Of a DNA stretch of 35,484 nt, positions 1-6,691 are shown one piece after another. Under the pieces are notes generated by a model. It worked only from the letters and a program-made list of their open reading frames with translations, was not told where the DNA came from and made no database searches. The stretch spans positions 1 through 35,484 of the forward strand of contig FR884055.1 in NCBI GenBank assembly GCA_000435495.1, read 5' to 3'. The stretch comes from Firmicutes bacterium CAG:552 (lineage in GTDB: Bacteria; Bacillota; Clostridia; Christensenellales; Pumilibacteraceae). Made by a program: the position numbers and the translations under genes. The stretch's first letter is position 1, and each line of letters starts with the position of its first letter.

Positions 1-14
1 GTCGCCATTTTTTT

Positions 15-90
15 GCCTAGATAGCTCAGTCGGTAGAGCAGGAGACTGAAAATCTCCGTGTCGGTGGTTCGATTCCGCCTCTAGGCACCA
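15..90 (+). tRNA. tRNA-Phe (GAA)
   Basis: Full cloverleaf: acceptor arms GCCTAGA (15-21) and TCTAGGC (80-86), discriminator A87 and encoded CCA (88-90). The anticodon stem GGAGA/TCTCC encloses CTGAAAA, giving anticodon GAA. The TTCGATT T-loop is present. Its anticodon and its A discriminator fit the specifier TTC and the TGGT end-binding bases of the T-box upstream of pheS in this window. Confidence 0.97.
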
Positions 91-98
91 TCATTTTT

Positions 99-174
99 GC
101 TGGAGTAGCTCAATCGGTAGAGCAACTGACTTGTAATCAGTAGGTTGCGGGTTCAAGTCCCATCTCCAGCTCCA
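99..174 (+). tRNA. tRNA-Thr (TGT)
   Basis: Acceptor arms GCTGGAG (99-105) and CTCCAGC (164-170), discriminator T171 and encoded CCA (172-174). Anticodon stem ACTGA/TCAGT encloses CTTGTAA, so the anticodon is TGT. It begins 8 nt after tRNA-Phe and is probably processed from the same transcript. Confidence 0.96.
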
Positions 175-176
175 AC

Positions 177-196
177 GAGCTTGCGACTGCAAGCTC
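177..196 (+). other. Spacer hairpin between tRNA-Thr and tRNA-Tyr
   Basis: GAGCTTGC (177-184) and GCAAGCTC (189-196) form a perfect 8-bp stem with loop GACT. The following bases are AAATTTA rather than a T-run, so this looks more like a processing or partial attenuation hairpin than a strong terminator. Confidence 0.45.
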
Positions 197-211
197 AAAT
201 TTATTAGATAT

Positions 212-296
<85 letters not shown>

Positions 297-298
297 CC

Positions 299-343
299 AA
301 AAAGCTTAAGACGTCTTTTAATAAGTGTTTTAAGCTTTTTGTT
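299..343 (+). terminator. Terminator after the tRNA cluster
   Basis: AAAAAGCTTAA (299-309) pairs with TTAAGCTTTTT (330-340). The 3' arm merges into a T-rich tail. It separates the tRNA cluster from the next gene 20 nt downstream. Confidence 0.7.
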
Positions 344-362
344 TTATTTGTTTAGGTGAAAA

Positions 363-638
363 ATGAAAAAAATCAAATATTATATCGACACTAAAGACAA
401 TGTTCTGTCAGCATACGACCGAGAGAGCGATTTTTTCGCTTTCTTTAACAAATCGACTAAAAGCTGGCATATCAGCAATATAAGCTTTATTCAGTTCAAA
501 CACGATAGAGATTTCATTGAAATAGATGATTGCAAAGCGCAGAGAATTTTTGGCGAATCTGCCGTTACGTCTCTCTTTTTAGATTATTTGCAGACGATAG
601 AAAGCAACAGCGGAATAAAGTCAAGCAAAACTAATTAG
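363..638 (+). CDS. Hypothetical protein, 91 aa
   Basis: I do not recognise this family. It is a small soluble protein rich in aromatic and charged residues (FFAFFNK at about 24-30, an EIDD segment near 53-56), with no signal peptide, no membrane segment and no Cys motif (single Cys). An AGGTGA ribosome binding site lies at 354-359, only 3 nt before the ATG. It follows the tRNA terminator directly and is followed by a 227-nt gap, so it is probably monocistronic. Codon use and the SD support a real gene; function cannot be inferred. Confidence 0.65.
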   Translation: MKKIKYYIDTKDNVLSAYDRESDFFAFFNKSTKSWHISNISFIQFKHDRDFIEIDDCKAQRIFGESAVTSLFLDYLQTIESNSGIKSSKTN

Positions 639-765
639 TCCGATGTATTCCGTAGCATTGGACTTAAGCACTGAATAACATAATTTTTGAAAGCATAACA
701 GCAAAATTTAAACTTTTAGCAATGGTAAATTAGTATTTAAAATTCATCTAACGACATCCTCATTT

Positions 766-799
766 AAAGCGACATCAAAAATGATGTCGAGCTTTTATA
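766..799 (+). terminator. Hairpin terminator in the 639-865 gap
   Basis: AAAGC-GACATCA (766-777) pairs with TGATGTC (782-788) and GCTTT (791-795), with a 4-nt A loop and a 2-nt bulge. A short run TTTTATA follows. It probably ends transcription of the 91-aa gene. The rest of 639-813 shows nothing else. Confidence 0.5.
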
Positions 800-813
800 C
801 TCAACGAATAAGC

Positions 814-842
814 TTGCATTTTTTTTATAAACATTGTATAAT
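814..842 (+). promoter_or_regulatory. Sigma-A-type promoter of the rhodanese-TtcA gene
   Basis: -35 TTGCAT (814-819), exact 17-bp spacer, -10 TATAAT (837-842). The ATG at 866 is 24 nt past the -10, leaving a short leader that carries GGAG at 855-858. Confidence 0.75.
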
Positions 843-865
843 TATACCGATTTCGGAGAAAATGC

Positions 866-1993
866 ATGGATATTACAGCTAAAGAACTTGCTTTGCTTAA
901 CAAAGACGAATATATATTATTGGATATCAGAGACGAGTCAGATTGGGCTTACGGAGCGATTCCCGGAGCTTATACAGTCAAACCTGAGTTGATTGACGAA
1001 CAAAAATTTCAGAAAGATAAAAAGATTATAGTTTATTGCGCAAAGGGAGTGTTGAGCGACGAGATTGCAGAAAATCTTGCTCTCAAGGGTTACGAAGCAT
1101 ACAACCTCAAAGGCGGATACTTTCAGTGGCTGAAAGAGGAAATGAGTAAAGTCGTAAGCGATGACTATCTAAAACAAGTAGAGGAAGGAATAACAAAGAG
1201 ATTTCGAGTTCCGCTGCTCAGTCGTTTCGTTAAGGCGATTAAGGACTATAAACTTATTTCTAACGGAGACAAAATTGCCGTTTGTATGTCCGGCGGAAAA
1301 GACTCTTTTCTTATGGCAAAGTTATTCCAGGAATACCATAAGTACAGCAAAGAAAAATTCGATCTTAAGTTTGTAGTAATGGATCCCGGGTACAACAAAC
1401 AAAATCGTAACATAATCGAAGAAAATGCACGTAGGCTCAATATTCCTATCGAAATTTTTGAATCTGATATATTCGAATCCGTGTACGGAGTGGAAAAATC
1501 GCCGTGTTATTTGTGCGCACGCATGCGGAGAGGGTATTTGTACAATTACGCTAAAAATGTAGGTTGTAACAAAATAGCTTTAGGACATCACTATGACGAC
1601 GTAATCGAAACCATTCTTATGGGAATGCTTTACGGTGCGCAAGTCCAAACGATGATGCCCAAGCTTAAAAGTACGAATTTTGAAGGAATGCAATTGATTC
1701 GTCCCCTATACCTAATAAGAGAAGACGATATAAAGGCTTGGCGAGACGCTTACGATTTGCATTTTATTCAATGCGCTTGCAAATTTACAGATACTTGCAC
1801 TACGTGCAGACCGGACGGGCAAAATCGTTCAAAAAGGCAGGCGACAAAAGAACTTATTCGTATGCTGAAGAAAGAGAGTCCCGACGTAGAAAAGTGCATT
1901 TTTCGCAGCGTAGAAAACGTAAATCTCGACACGGTTATTGCTTACAAAAAAGGCGGCAAAACCCATAATTTTTTAGATACTTACGATGAGTAA
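866..1993 (+). CDS. Rhodanese-TtcA fusion, tRNA thiolation-type PP-loop ATPase
   Basis: 375 aa. Residues 1-92 form a rhodanese domain with catalytic Cys58 in YCAKGVLS. Residues 105-375 resemble TtcA: PP-loop SGGKDS at 142-147, CYLCARMRRG with Cys214 and Cys217, GHHYDD near 240, and further Cys303, Cys305, Cys311 and Cys314. TtcA adds sulfur to C32 of tRNAs using ATP and a [4Fe-4S] cluster held by three cysteines; Cys214, Cys217 and one of Cys303/305 are the likely ligands. The fused rhodanese could carry the persulfide that other bacteria deliver in trans. The ATG at 866 is chosen for its GGAG 7 nt upstream; an ATG at 862 is out of frame. The TtcA-like fold is secure. The substrate position (C32 or other) is inference. 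Confidence 0.88.
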   Translation: MDITAKELALLNKDEYILLDIRDESDWAYGAIPGAYTVKPELIDEQKFQKDKKIIVYCAKGVLSDEIAENLALKGYEAYNLKGGYFQWLKEEMSKVVSDDYLKQVEEGITKRFRVPLLSRFVKAIKDYKLISNGDKIAVCMSGGKDSFLMAKLFQEYHKYSKEKFDLKFVVMDPGYNKQNRNIIEENARRLNIPIEIFESDIFESVYGVEKSPCYLCARMRRGYLYNYAKNVGCNKIALGHHYDDVIETILMGMLYGAQVQTMMPKLKSTNFEGMQLIRPLYLIREDDIKAWRDAYDLHFIQCACKFTDTCTTCRPDGQNRSKRQATKELIRMLKKESPDVEKCIFRSVENVNLDTVIAYKKGGKTHNFLDTYDE

Positions 1994-2088
1994 TGTATGC
2001 TCGGAGCAAAAATACTCTATCTCCAAGCGGAAGGGCAAAATCTTTACGGAACGGACCAAACCTTGAATATTTGTTTAAGTTAACGTTG

Positions 2089-2129
2089 GTTTGGGTGATA
2101 ATGCGTTTTATGCCGCATATAATCCAAAC
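2089..2129 (+). other. Two-part hairpin upstream of the nitroreductase gene
   Basis: GTTTGG (2089-2094) pairs with CCAAAC (2124-2129) and, inside it, ATGCG (2101-2105) with CGCAT (2114-2118). There is no T-run, so it is not an obvious terminator. It may be a leader structure or an operator. A TATAAT at 2118-2123 overlaps its 3' half but lacks a good -35. Confidence 0.3.
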
Positions 2130-2166
2130 TTCGATAGTTTAAAATTATAAAGTTAAGGAGTTTAAA

Positions 2167-2685
2167 ATGAACGAGACAATCAATACAATGCTTACAAGGC
2201 GCAGTATCAGGAGTTTTGAGGATAAACAAGTAAATGAAGCCGATATAGAGCAAATCGTTGAAGCGGGACTTTATGCGCCGTCCGGAATGAATTGTCAAAC
2301 ACCGATCATTATAGCAATCACAGACAAAAAAACCAGAAAGGAAATTGCCGAGCAAAATGCGAAAATAATGGGGAAAGAAAACTGCGATCCGTTTTACGGT
2401 GCGCCGTTGGTGCTACTGGTAATTGCAGAAAAATCGCCGTTGTCCGTTTATGACGGAAGTTGCGTAATCGAAAACATGATGAATGCTGCGCATTCTTTGG
2501 GGTTAGGTTCTTGCTGGATTCATCGGGCAAAAGAAGAAATTGAATCGGATTGGGGCAAAAGTCTGTTGAAAAAGTTGGGAATTAACAATGAATGCGTCGG
2601 TATCGGACATGTTGCCGTAGGATACGTAAAAGGCGAATATCCGGACGTCAAACCGAGAAAATCAAACAGATATTACCGAATATAA
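2167..2685 (+). CDS. Nitroreductase family protein
   Basis: 172 aa, the usual size for a short FMN-dependent nitroreductase. The N-terminal RRSIRSF (about 11-17) is the FMN phosphate-binding signature; APSGMNCQ (37-44) and the GLGSCWIH segment are typical of the fold. Such enzymes reduce nitro-compounds, quinones or flavins with NAD(P)H as cytoplasmic dimers; the true substrate cannot be read here. A perfect AAGGAG (2155-2160) sits 6 nt before the ATG. It stands alone, convergent with the HicB-like gene downstream. Confidence 0.9.
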   Translation: MNETINTMLTRRSIRSFEDKQVNEADIEQIVEAGLYAPSGMNCQTPIIIAITDKKTRKEIAEQNAKIMGKENCDPFYGAPLVLLVIAEKSPLSVYDGSCVIENMMNAAHSLGLGSCWIHRAKEEIESDWGKSLLKKLGINNECVGIGHVAVGYVKGEYPDVKPRKSNRYYRI

Positions 2686-2772
2686 AAAAACGCTAATGTT
2701 TTGCGAAGATATTTTATTGCATTTTAAGATAATCGCAATTATAACTTATCGGTAAATTATTTTCTCATGCTG

Positions 2773-3027
2773 TTAAACATCTACTTCTATCATTATAATC
2801 GTATCGCCGCTAAACAACTTTTTCATCTTGTTTAACGATGACGGCGTAGCGGATCTGCAGTTATCGAAATTACATTTGTATGAGGCCTTAAGCAAATCTC
2901 TTGCCATAAACATAGCATTTTCGTATCCGTATCCGCAGGATACCGCTCCTAAAATGTCCGGAAATACTATGTTGATTGCATCGCTGTCTTTTTCTTGTCT
3001 AAATATAGCGGGAAAAGCTATTTTCAT
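2773..3027 (-). CDS. Short HicB-family antitoxin-like protein, no HicA partner
   Basis: 84 aa. The segment FPAIFRQEKDSDAINIVFPD, then a GYGYENA helix and a PSSL turn, is the partial RNase-H-like fold of HicB antitoxins. HicB proteins normally neutralise the HicA mRNA interferase and carry a C-terminal RHH or HTH DNA-binding domain. Here the protein stops at IIMIEVDV, about where that domain would begin. No HicA reading frame (small, dsRBD-like, near hicB) is visible on either side. The start at 3027 is preferred over an upstream in-frame ATG at 3096 because AAGGAG (3035-3040) lies 7 nt away, and the upstream ATG overlaps the -35. It may be a domesticated or orphan HicB. Confidence 0.75.
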   Translation of the reverse strand: MKIAFPAIFRQEKDSDAINIVFPDILGAVSCGYGYENAMFMARDLLKASYKCNFDNCRSATPSSLNKMKKLFSGDTIIMIEVDV

Positions 3028-3067
3028 TATACTGCTCCTTGCATGCACTGTATAACATACATTCAAT

Positions 3068-3096
3068 TCTATACCATTATTAGCTCGCTTTGTCAA
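3068..3096 (-). promoter_or_regulatory. Consensus promoter of the hicB-like gene
   Basis: Read on the minus strand: -35 TTGACA (3096-3091), 17-bp spacer, -10 TATAGA (3073-3068). The predicted start is about 35 nt before the ATG at 3027. This is one of the strongest promoters in the window. Confidence 0.8.
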
Positions 3097-3119
3097 CGAT
3101 TTTGATTATAAGAATTTTA

Positions 3120-3149
3120 TTGACTTTTTTACAAGCGCAATAACATAAT
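3120..3149 (+). promoter_or_regulatory. Probable promoter of mgsA
   Basis: -35 TTGACT (3120-3125), 18-bp spacer, -10 CATAAT (3144-3149). It diverges from the hicB-like promoter with only 23 bp between the two -35 boxes, so one bound protein could affect both. Confidence 0.5.
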
Positions 3150-3171
3150 TAAACTTATACGGAGGATCCTT

Positions 3172-3549
3172 ATGGACAAAAAAACAATAGCGCTTATAGC
3201 GCACGACAACAAAAAACCGCAAATTGTCAAATGGGCAACCGAAAACTCACGTACTTTGTCAATCTTTGATTTGTGCGGTACGGGAACTACCGCCGGACTT
3301 ATCGAGCAATCCACCGGACTAAAGGTCAAAAAATACTTATCAGGTCCGTTGGGCGGCGATTTGGAAATCGGTGCATGCGTAGCAGAGGGAAAAGTCGATG
3401 CCATAATATTTTTGTGGGATCCTCTTCAATCACAGCCGCACGACCCGGACATAAAGGCGTTACTTCGCATTGCAGTTGTGTACGATATCCCTATTGCAAC
3501 TAACGTTTCAACCGCCGACTGCATAATTTCTTCACTGCAAAATAACTAA
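3172..3549 (+). CDS. mgsA: Methylglyoxal synthase
   Basis: 125 aa. Converts dihydroxyacetone phosphate to methylglyoxal and phosphate, a glycolytic bypass that relieves sugar-phosphate build-up; cytoplasmic. Diagnostic features: His11 in LIAHD, phosphate loop GTGTT (36-40), SGPLGGD (57-63) with the catalytic Asp63, FLWDP (80-84) and PHDPD with His90 and Asp93, and NVSTAD near the C-terminus. The length is somewhat below the E. coli enzyme and normal for Bacillota. GGAGG (3161-3165) lies 6 nt before the ATG. It is monocistronic, with a terminator downstream. Confidence 0.95.
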   Translation: MDKKTIALIAHDNKKPQIVKWATENSRTLSIFDLCGTGTTAGLIEQSTGLKVKKYLSGPLGGDLEIGACVAEGKVDAIIFLWDPLQSQPHDPDIKALLRIAVVYDIPIATNVSTADCIISSLQNN

Positions 3550-3672
3550 ATTACAGACGGATTCTCGACTCCAACTATTTTGTTGCGATAAAACGATGTA
3601 TGCGGCATATAACCGCTGCTCGTAGTACATTCGGAAGAACTATGGAATCCATAAATATTTTTTAACGCTTTT

Positions 3673-3704
3673 GCCGTTCTCAATTTACACGAGAGCGGCT
3701 TTTC
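3673..3704 (+). terminator. Terminator between mgsA and the spoVA operon
   Basis: GCCGTTCTC (3673-3681) pairs with GAGAGCGGC (3691-3699) through 9 bp with one G-T wobble, loop AATTTACAC, then TTTTC. It insulates the sporulation operon. 3550-3672 holds nothing else I can recognise. Confidence 0.8.
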
Positions 3705-3706
3705 TT

Positions 3707-3736
3707 TGCATAAAATACTTTTTGCGGCAAATATTA
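3707..3736 (+). promoter_or_regulatory. Candidate sigma-G-type promoter of spoVACDE
   Basis: TGCATA (3707-3712) fits the sigma-F/sigma-G -35 (TGNATA-like); after exactly 17 bp comes AATATTA (3730-3736), a 5-of-7 fit to the CATACTA-type -10. The spoVA operon is transcribed by sigma-G in the forespore in known spore formers, so position and sequence agree. The match is partial. Confidence 0.5.
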
Positions 3737-3819
3737 GAAGTATATTATGAGAAAGGTAAAAGACATCATATCGCCAATCAACGACGATGACAAAGAAATT
3801 TTTGTTAAGGAGAATAAAA

Positions 3820-4287
3820 ATGCAAAAAGAAACGCTTAAACAAAAGCGAAACGAAAACTACAATAAGTTAGTAGATTCAATAACTCCGCAAACCTGTGTT
3901 TGGAGTTCGCTTTTAAATGCATTTTGGGTAGGCGGTCTTACCTGTATTATAGCGCAAGGTATCGGAGATCTTTACTATTACCTTTTCCCGGACGTGCCGT
4001 CGGATATGATAATAAACTATACTTCCATGACGATTATCGCCATAGCTATATTGTTCACCGGGTTCGGTTTTTTTGATGTAATTGCCAGAAAAGGCGGTGC
4101 GGGTTCGTTTTTGCCTATAACGGGTTTTGCTAATGCTATGGCAAGCGCATCTATGGAATTTAAAACGGAAGGACTAATTATGGGTACTTCCGTAAAGATG
4201 TTCAGCGTAGTAGGTCCCGTTGTGGTAAACGGTATAGTGTGGTCATCAGTAGCAGGCATGCTGCATTTATTATTGGAGGCAATATGA
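3820..4287 (+). CDS. spoVAC: Stage V sporulation protein AC
   Basis: 155 aa. A multi-pass inner-membrane protein of the forespore, part of the SpoVA channel that moves Ca-dipicolinate into the spore and releases it at germination. Visible membrane segments run about 45-60, 75-96, 105-122 and 132-154, with the SpoVAC-type stretch FFDVIARKGGAGSFLPITGF (near 87-106). The start at 3820 is chosen because AAGGAG (3807-3812) is 7 nt upstream; the longer frame from 3787 has no SD. Its stop overlaps the spoVAD start (ATGA). Confidence 0.95.
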   Translation: MQKETLKQKRNENYNKLVDSITPQTCVWSSLLNAFWVGGLTCIIAQGIGDLYYYLFPDVPSDMIINYTSMTIIAIAILFTGFGFFDVIARKGGAGSFLPITGFANAMASASMEFKTEGLIMGTSVKMFSVVGPVVVNGIVWSSVAGMLHLLLEAI

Positions 4288-5363
4288 CAACAACGTTACT
4301 AAGCGGAGATAACTGCAATTTTTGCGACAGAGCGGAAATAAAATCAAAAGAAAACACAAATATCAAAACAAAACAGACCGTTTTCTATAATAATCCGCCG
4401 ACTATAATAGGCTCATACTCGATAGTGGGACAAAAGGAGGGCGAGGGCCCTGTAGGAAAATATTTCGACAAAACGATTATTGACGCTAAAATAGGCGAAA
4501 AAACGTTTGAAAATGCAGAAATACGCATGCTTACGGATGCTATAAACGGTGCTATATCTGCAGCCGGCATAAGAAAAAACGACGTAGACCTAATGATCTC
4601 CGGAGACTTGCTAAATCAAGTTACAAGTTCTAACTATGTGGCTCGCTCGTTCGATTCTCCGTATCTAGGAGTATACTCCGCATGCTCGACGATGACAGAA
4701 GCGCTTAACTTAGCATCAACGTTTATCGACGGCGGCAAGTTCGACACAATAGCATGCTCAACCGCAAGTCATTTCGCAACCGCCGAAAGACAATATCGTT
4801 ATCCGCTTGAATACGGGTGTCAGCGACCGCCGTACTCACAATGGACAGTAACCGGTGCGGCTTGTTCGATTTTATCCAAAAGCGGCAACGGACCAAAGAT
4901 TACCGCAGGAGTAATCGGAAAGGTAATTGACTACGGAACAAACGATCTCAACAATATGGGCGCTGCGATGGCACCTGCGGCGATGAACACAATGGCAGCA
5001 ATGTTTAAAGAAACAAATACGCTGCCTTCCGATTTCGATTTAATAATTACCGGCGACTTAGGAAAGTTGGGTTCGGACATTTTGCGAAAACTAATGAGAG
5101 AACAGGGATATAATCTCGGCAAAGAATATATCGACTGTGGACACTTAATTTTTGACGGCAGTCAAATGTGCTACCAGGGAGGCAGCGGCGCAGCATGCAG
5201 CGGAACTGTTTTTAATTCGTTCGTACTTAATCGACTTAACAGCGGCATGTACAAAAACGTAGCGTATTTTGCTACAGGGGCTTTGATGAGTACTCAAAGC
5301 TGTTATCAAGGCGAAACTATACCTTGTATATCGCATGCCGTAATAGTGGAGGGACAAAAATGA
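4284..5363 (+). CDS. spoVAD: Stage V sporulation protein AD
   Basis: 359 aa. A thiolase-fold protein that in Bacillus binds dipicolinic acid and sits on the outer face of the spore inner membrane as part of the SpoVA transporter. Conserved pieces seen here: GDLLNQ, YSACSTM (the thiolase-like Cys position), ATAERQYRYPLEYG, the TVTGAACS loop and TGALMSTQS near the end. It is about 20 residues longer than the 338-aa B. subtilis protein because of an N-terminal extension containing CNFC. The start at 4284 follows GGAGG (4275-4279) and overlaps spoVAC by 4 nt. Confidence 0.95.
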   Translation: MTTTLLSGDNCNFCDRAEIKSKENTNIKTKQTVFYNNPPTIIGSYSIVGQKEGEGPVGKYFDKTIIDAKIGEKTFENAEIRMLTDAINGAISAAGIRKNDVDLMISGDLLNQVTSSNYVARSFDSPYLGVYSACSTMTEALNLASTFIDGGKFDTIACSTASHFATAERQYRYPLEYGCQRPPYSQWTVTGAACSILSKSGNGPKITAGVIGKVIDYGTNDLNNMGAAMAPAAMNTMAAMFKETNTLPSDFDLIITGDLGKLGSDILRKLMREQGYNLGKEYIDCGHLIFDGSQMCYQGGSGAACSGTVFNSFVLNRLNSGMYKNVAYFATGALMSTQSCYQGETIPCISHAVIVEGQK

Positions 5364-5725
5364 ATCCGATTTTGGTTTATTTAATTGTATTTGTAAGCGG
5401 CGGCTTGCTTTGCGCTCTTGCCGAGCTTTTGATAGTAAAGACAAAATTAACGCCGGCAAGGATACTAGTCATTTTTTTGCTCGTTGGCGTTGTGCTGGAA
5501 TTTGCAGGAATATACAAACCGATTAATGACTTTTGTCAAGCAGGTATAAGTGTACCGATTATCGGATTCGGAGCGTCGTTGACAAAAGGCGCTATTGAAA
5601 ATGCCGAAAAGGTCGGCGTTTTAGGCGCATTGGGCGGCGGTCTTATTCGCACGGCCATTGGCGTAGGTACAGCAGTGGTTATGAGTTATTTGGTAACTCT
5701 CATATTTTCGCCTAAATCCAAATAA
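5360..5725 (+). CDS. spoVAE: Stage V sporulation protein AE
   Basis: 121 aa. Small membrane protein with about four hydrophobic segments (near 4-20, 31-47, 66-80 and 95-117) and the SpoVAE hallmarks FGASLTKGA and GLIRTAIGVG. It is a SpoVA channel subunit in dipicolinate transport. GGAGGG (5348-5353) precedes the ATG at 5360, which overlaps the spoVAD stop (ATGA), so the three genes are translationally coupled. No spoVAA, AB, AEa or AF is present; a C-D-E core is common in Clostridia. Confidence 0.94.
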   Translation: MNPILVYLIVFVSGGLLCALAELLIVKTKLTPARILVIFLLVGVVLEFAGIYKPINDFCQAGISVPIIGFGASLTKGAIENAEKVGVLGALGGGLIRTAIGVGTAVVMSYLVTLIFSPKSK

Positions 5726-5745
5726 TTGTAACTTTTATTAGGAGG

Positions 5746-5769
5746 CATTCATAAGTATTGTTATGAATG
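5746..5769 (+). promoter_or_regulatory. Hairpin sequestering the yunB start codon
   Basis: CATTCATAA (5746-5754) and TTATGAATG (5761-5769) are perfect 9-bp complements with a 6-nt loop GTATTG. The 3' arm contains the yunB ATG (5763). The GGAGG at 5741-5745 lies immediately 5' of the hairpin, 17 nt from the ATG in linear sequence. Translation may be limited by the stem, or the folded stem may alter SD-start geometry. Confidence 0.5.
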
Positions 5770-6392
5770 GCAAATTGAAAAAGAAGATAAAAGTTATTTT
5801 CTGCCTGCTTTGCACTTTGCTTTTAATTATTTTTCACATAAAAACCAACGTAAATCCCGTTTTAATCGTACTATTTGAAGAACAAGTAAAAACTTTAGCC
5901 AACATAGCGGTTAATAACGCTTGCGACAGCGTAGTAAGCTCATACGACTTGAATTTAATGATAAATTACAAGTACAATGCAAACGGAAAATTAGAAGTTA
6001 TCAACGTAAACTCGGCTTTAGCAAACAAAATAAGTAAAGAAATTATGCTTAAAAGCGAATATAACATTTCAGACCTGGGCAAAAACGGAGTTTCGGTACC
6101 GATAGGAGCGTTGAGCGGCATCACATACCTTAGCGGAAAAGGACCGATTCTAAAAGTCAATGCCTGTCCTTCAGGCTCTATAGGCGTTTATTTTAATTCC
6201 GATTTTCAATCCGTGGGAATAAATCATACAAAGCACAGCATATACCTCGTCGTAAACTCTTCGATAAGCATTGTAGTTCCCGGATTAAACCATTCAATCA
6301 GAACTTCAACAACTGTATTACTTTGTGAAAATTTAATTATAGGGGAGGTTCCGGACGGAATAATCTACGGAAATTCATTTTCTCAGCCCTAA
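5763..6392 (+). CDS. yunB: Sporulation protein YunB
   Basis: 209 aa. One N-terminal membrane anchor (about 10-26), then the YunB pattern: VNPVLIVLFEEQVKTLANIA, VPIGALSGITYLSGKGPILK (about 112-131), SVGINHTKHSIYLVV and a final ENLIIGEVPDGI. In B. subtilis yunB is controlled by sigma-E and mutants sporulate poorly; the biochemical role is unknown. It follows spoVAE by 37 nt and may be read from the same message. The start is uncertain: GGAGG is 17 nt before the only in-frame ATG, with a perfect hairpin between them; ATA (5751) and ATT (5757) are in-frame non-canonical codons closer to the SD. The nearby ATG at 5767 is out of frame and stops at once. Confidence 0.9.
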   Translation: MNGKLKKKIKVIFCLLCTLLLIIFHIKTNVNPVLIVLFEEQVKTLANIAVNNACDSVVSSYDLNLMINYKYNANGKLEVINVNSALANKISKEIMLKSEYNISDLGKNGVSVPIGALSGITYLSGKGPILKVNACPSGSIGVYFNSDFQSVGINHTKHSIYLVVNSSISIVVPGLNHSIRTSTTVLLCENLIIGEVPDGIIYGNSFSQP

Positions 6393-6397
6393 AAAAG

Positions 6398-6426
6398 TTG
6401 CCTTCCTTGTCGTTTTGTGCTAAAAT
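6398..6426 (+). promoter_or_regulatory. Promoter of the pheS T-box transcript
   Basis: -35 TTGCCT (6398-6403), 17-bp spacer, -10 TAAAAT (6421-6426). The start is expected near 6433, directly before the T-box stem I. The -35 lies 5 nt past the yunB stop. Confidence 0.75.
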
Positions 6427-6432
6427 ATTGTT

Positions 6433-6668
6433 GCTTAGATCACGGCATAAGAGCAATTCCGCACCAAAAGAGAGCGTTCCTTGGCTGAAAGAACGCATGG
6501 AAACGAAGATATTCACCGTGGGAGCATGTCGCTCAAGTAGTAGTAGGCGACCGTTCGGTCACGTTACGACCGCTAATGAGGTCGCTGTTTGCGACGAAAT
6601 CGGGTGGTACAGCGCATATTGCGCCCTGATGAGATACTTTTGTATTTTGTCAGGGCGTGTTTTTATTT
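6433..6668 (+). promoter_or_regulatory. T-box riboswitch, phenylalanine type
   Basis: Leader about 235 nt long. Elements seen: AGAGAG (6469-6474) and GGCTG (6483-6487) of distal stem I; a specifier region with TTC (6512-6514), the Phe codon; and the T-box GGGTGGTAC (6602-6610), whose TGGT (6605-6608) is complementary to ACCA. An uncharged tRNA-Phe would stabilise the antiterminator and allow pheS transcription. The tRNA-Phe in this window has anticodon GAA and 3' end ACCA, matching both contacts. The terminator arm follows at 6622-6657. The leader and terminator are obvious; exact stem I boundaries were not folded. Confidence 0.92.
6622..6668 (+). terminator. T-box-controlled terminator
   Basis: CGCCCTGA (6622-6629) pairs perfectly with TCAGGGCG (6650-6657), followed by TGTTTTTATTT. 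It competes with the antiterminator formed by the T-box sequence just upstream. Confidence 0.88.
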
Positions 6669-6691
6669 AGAATAAACAATCGGAGGTTATA

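Noticed and set aside
2700..2736. Possible hairpin TTGCGA/TCGCAA between the nitroreductase and hicB-like genes
   Set aside because: Only 6 bp with a 25-nt loop and no T-run; too weak to call a terminator.
6398..6670. 90-aa plus-strand reading frame between yunB and pheS
   Set aside because: It covers the T-box leader and terminator, has no SD and starts inside the -35 box.
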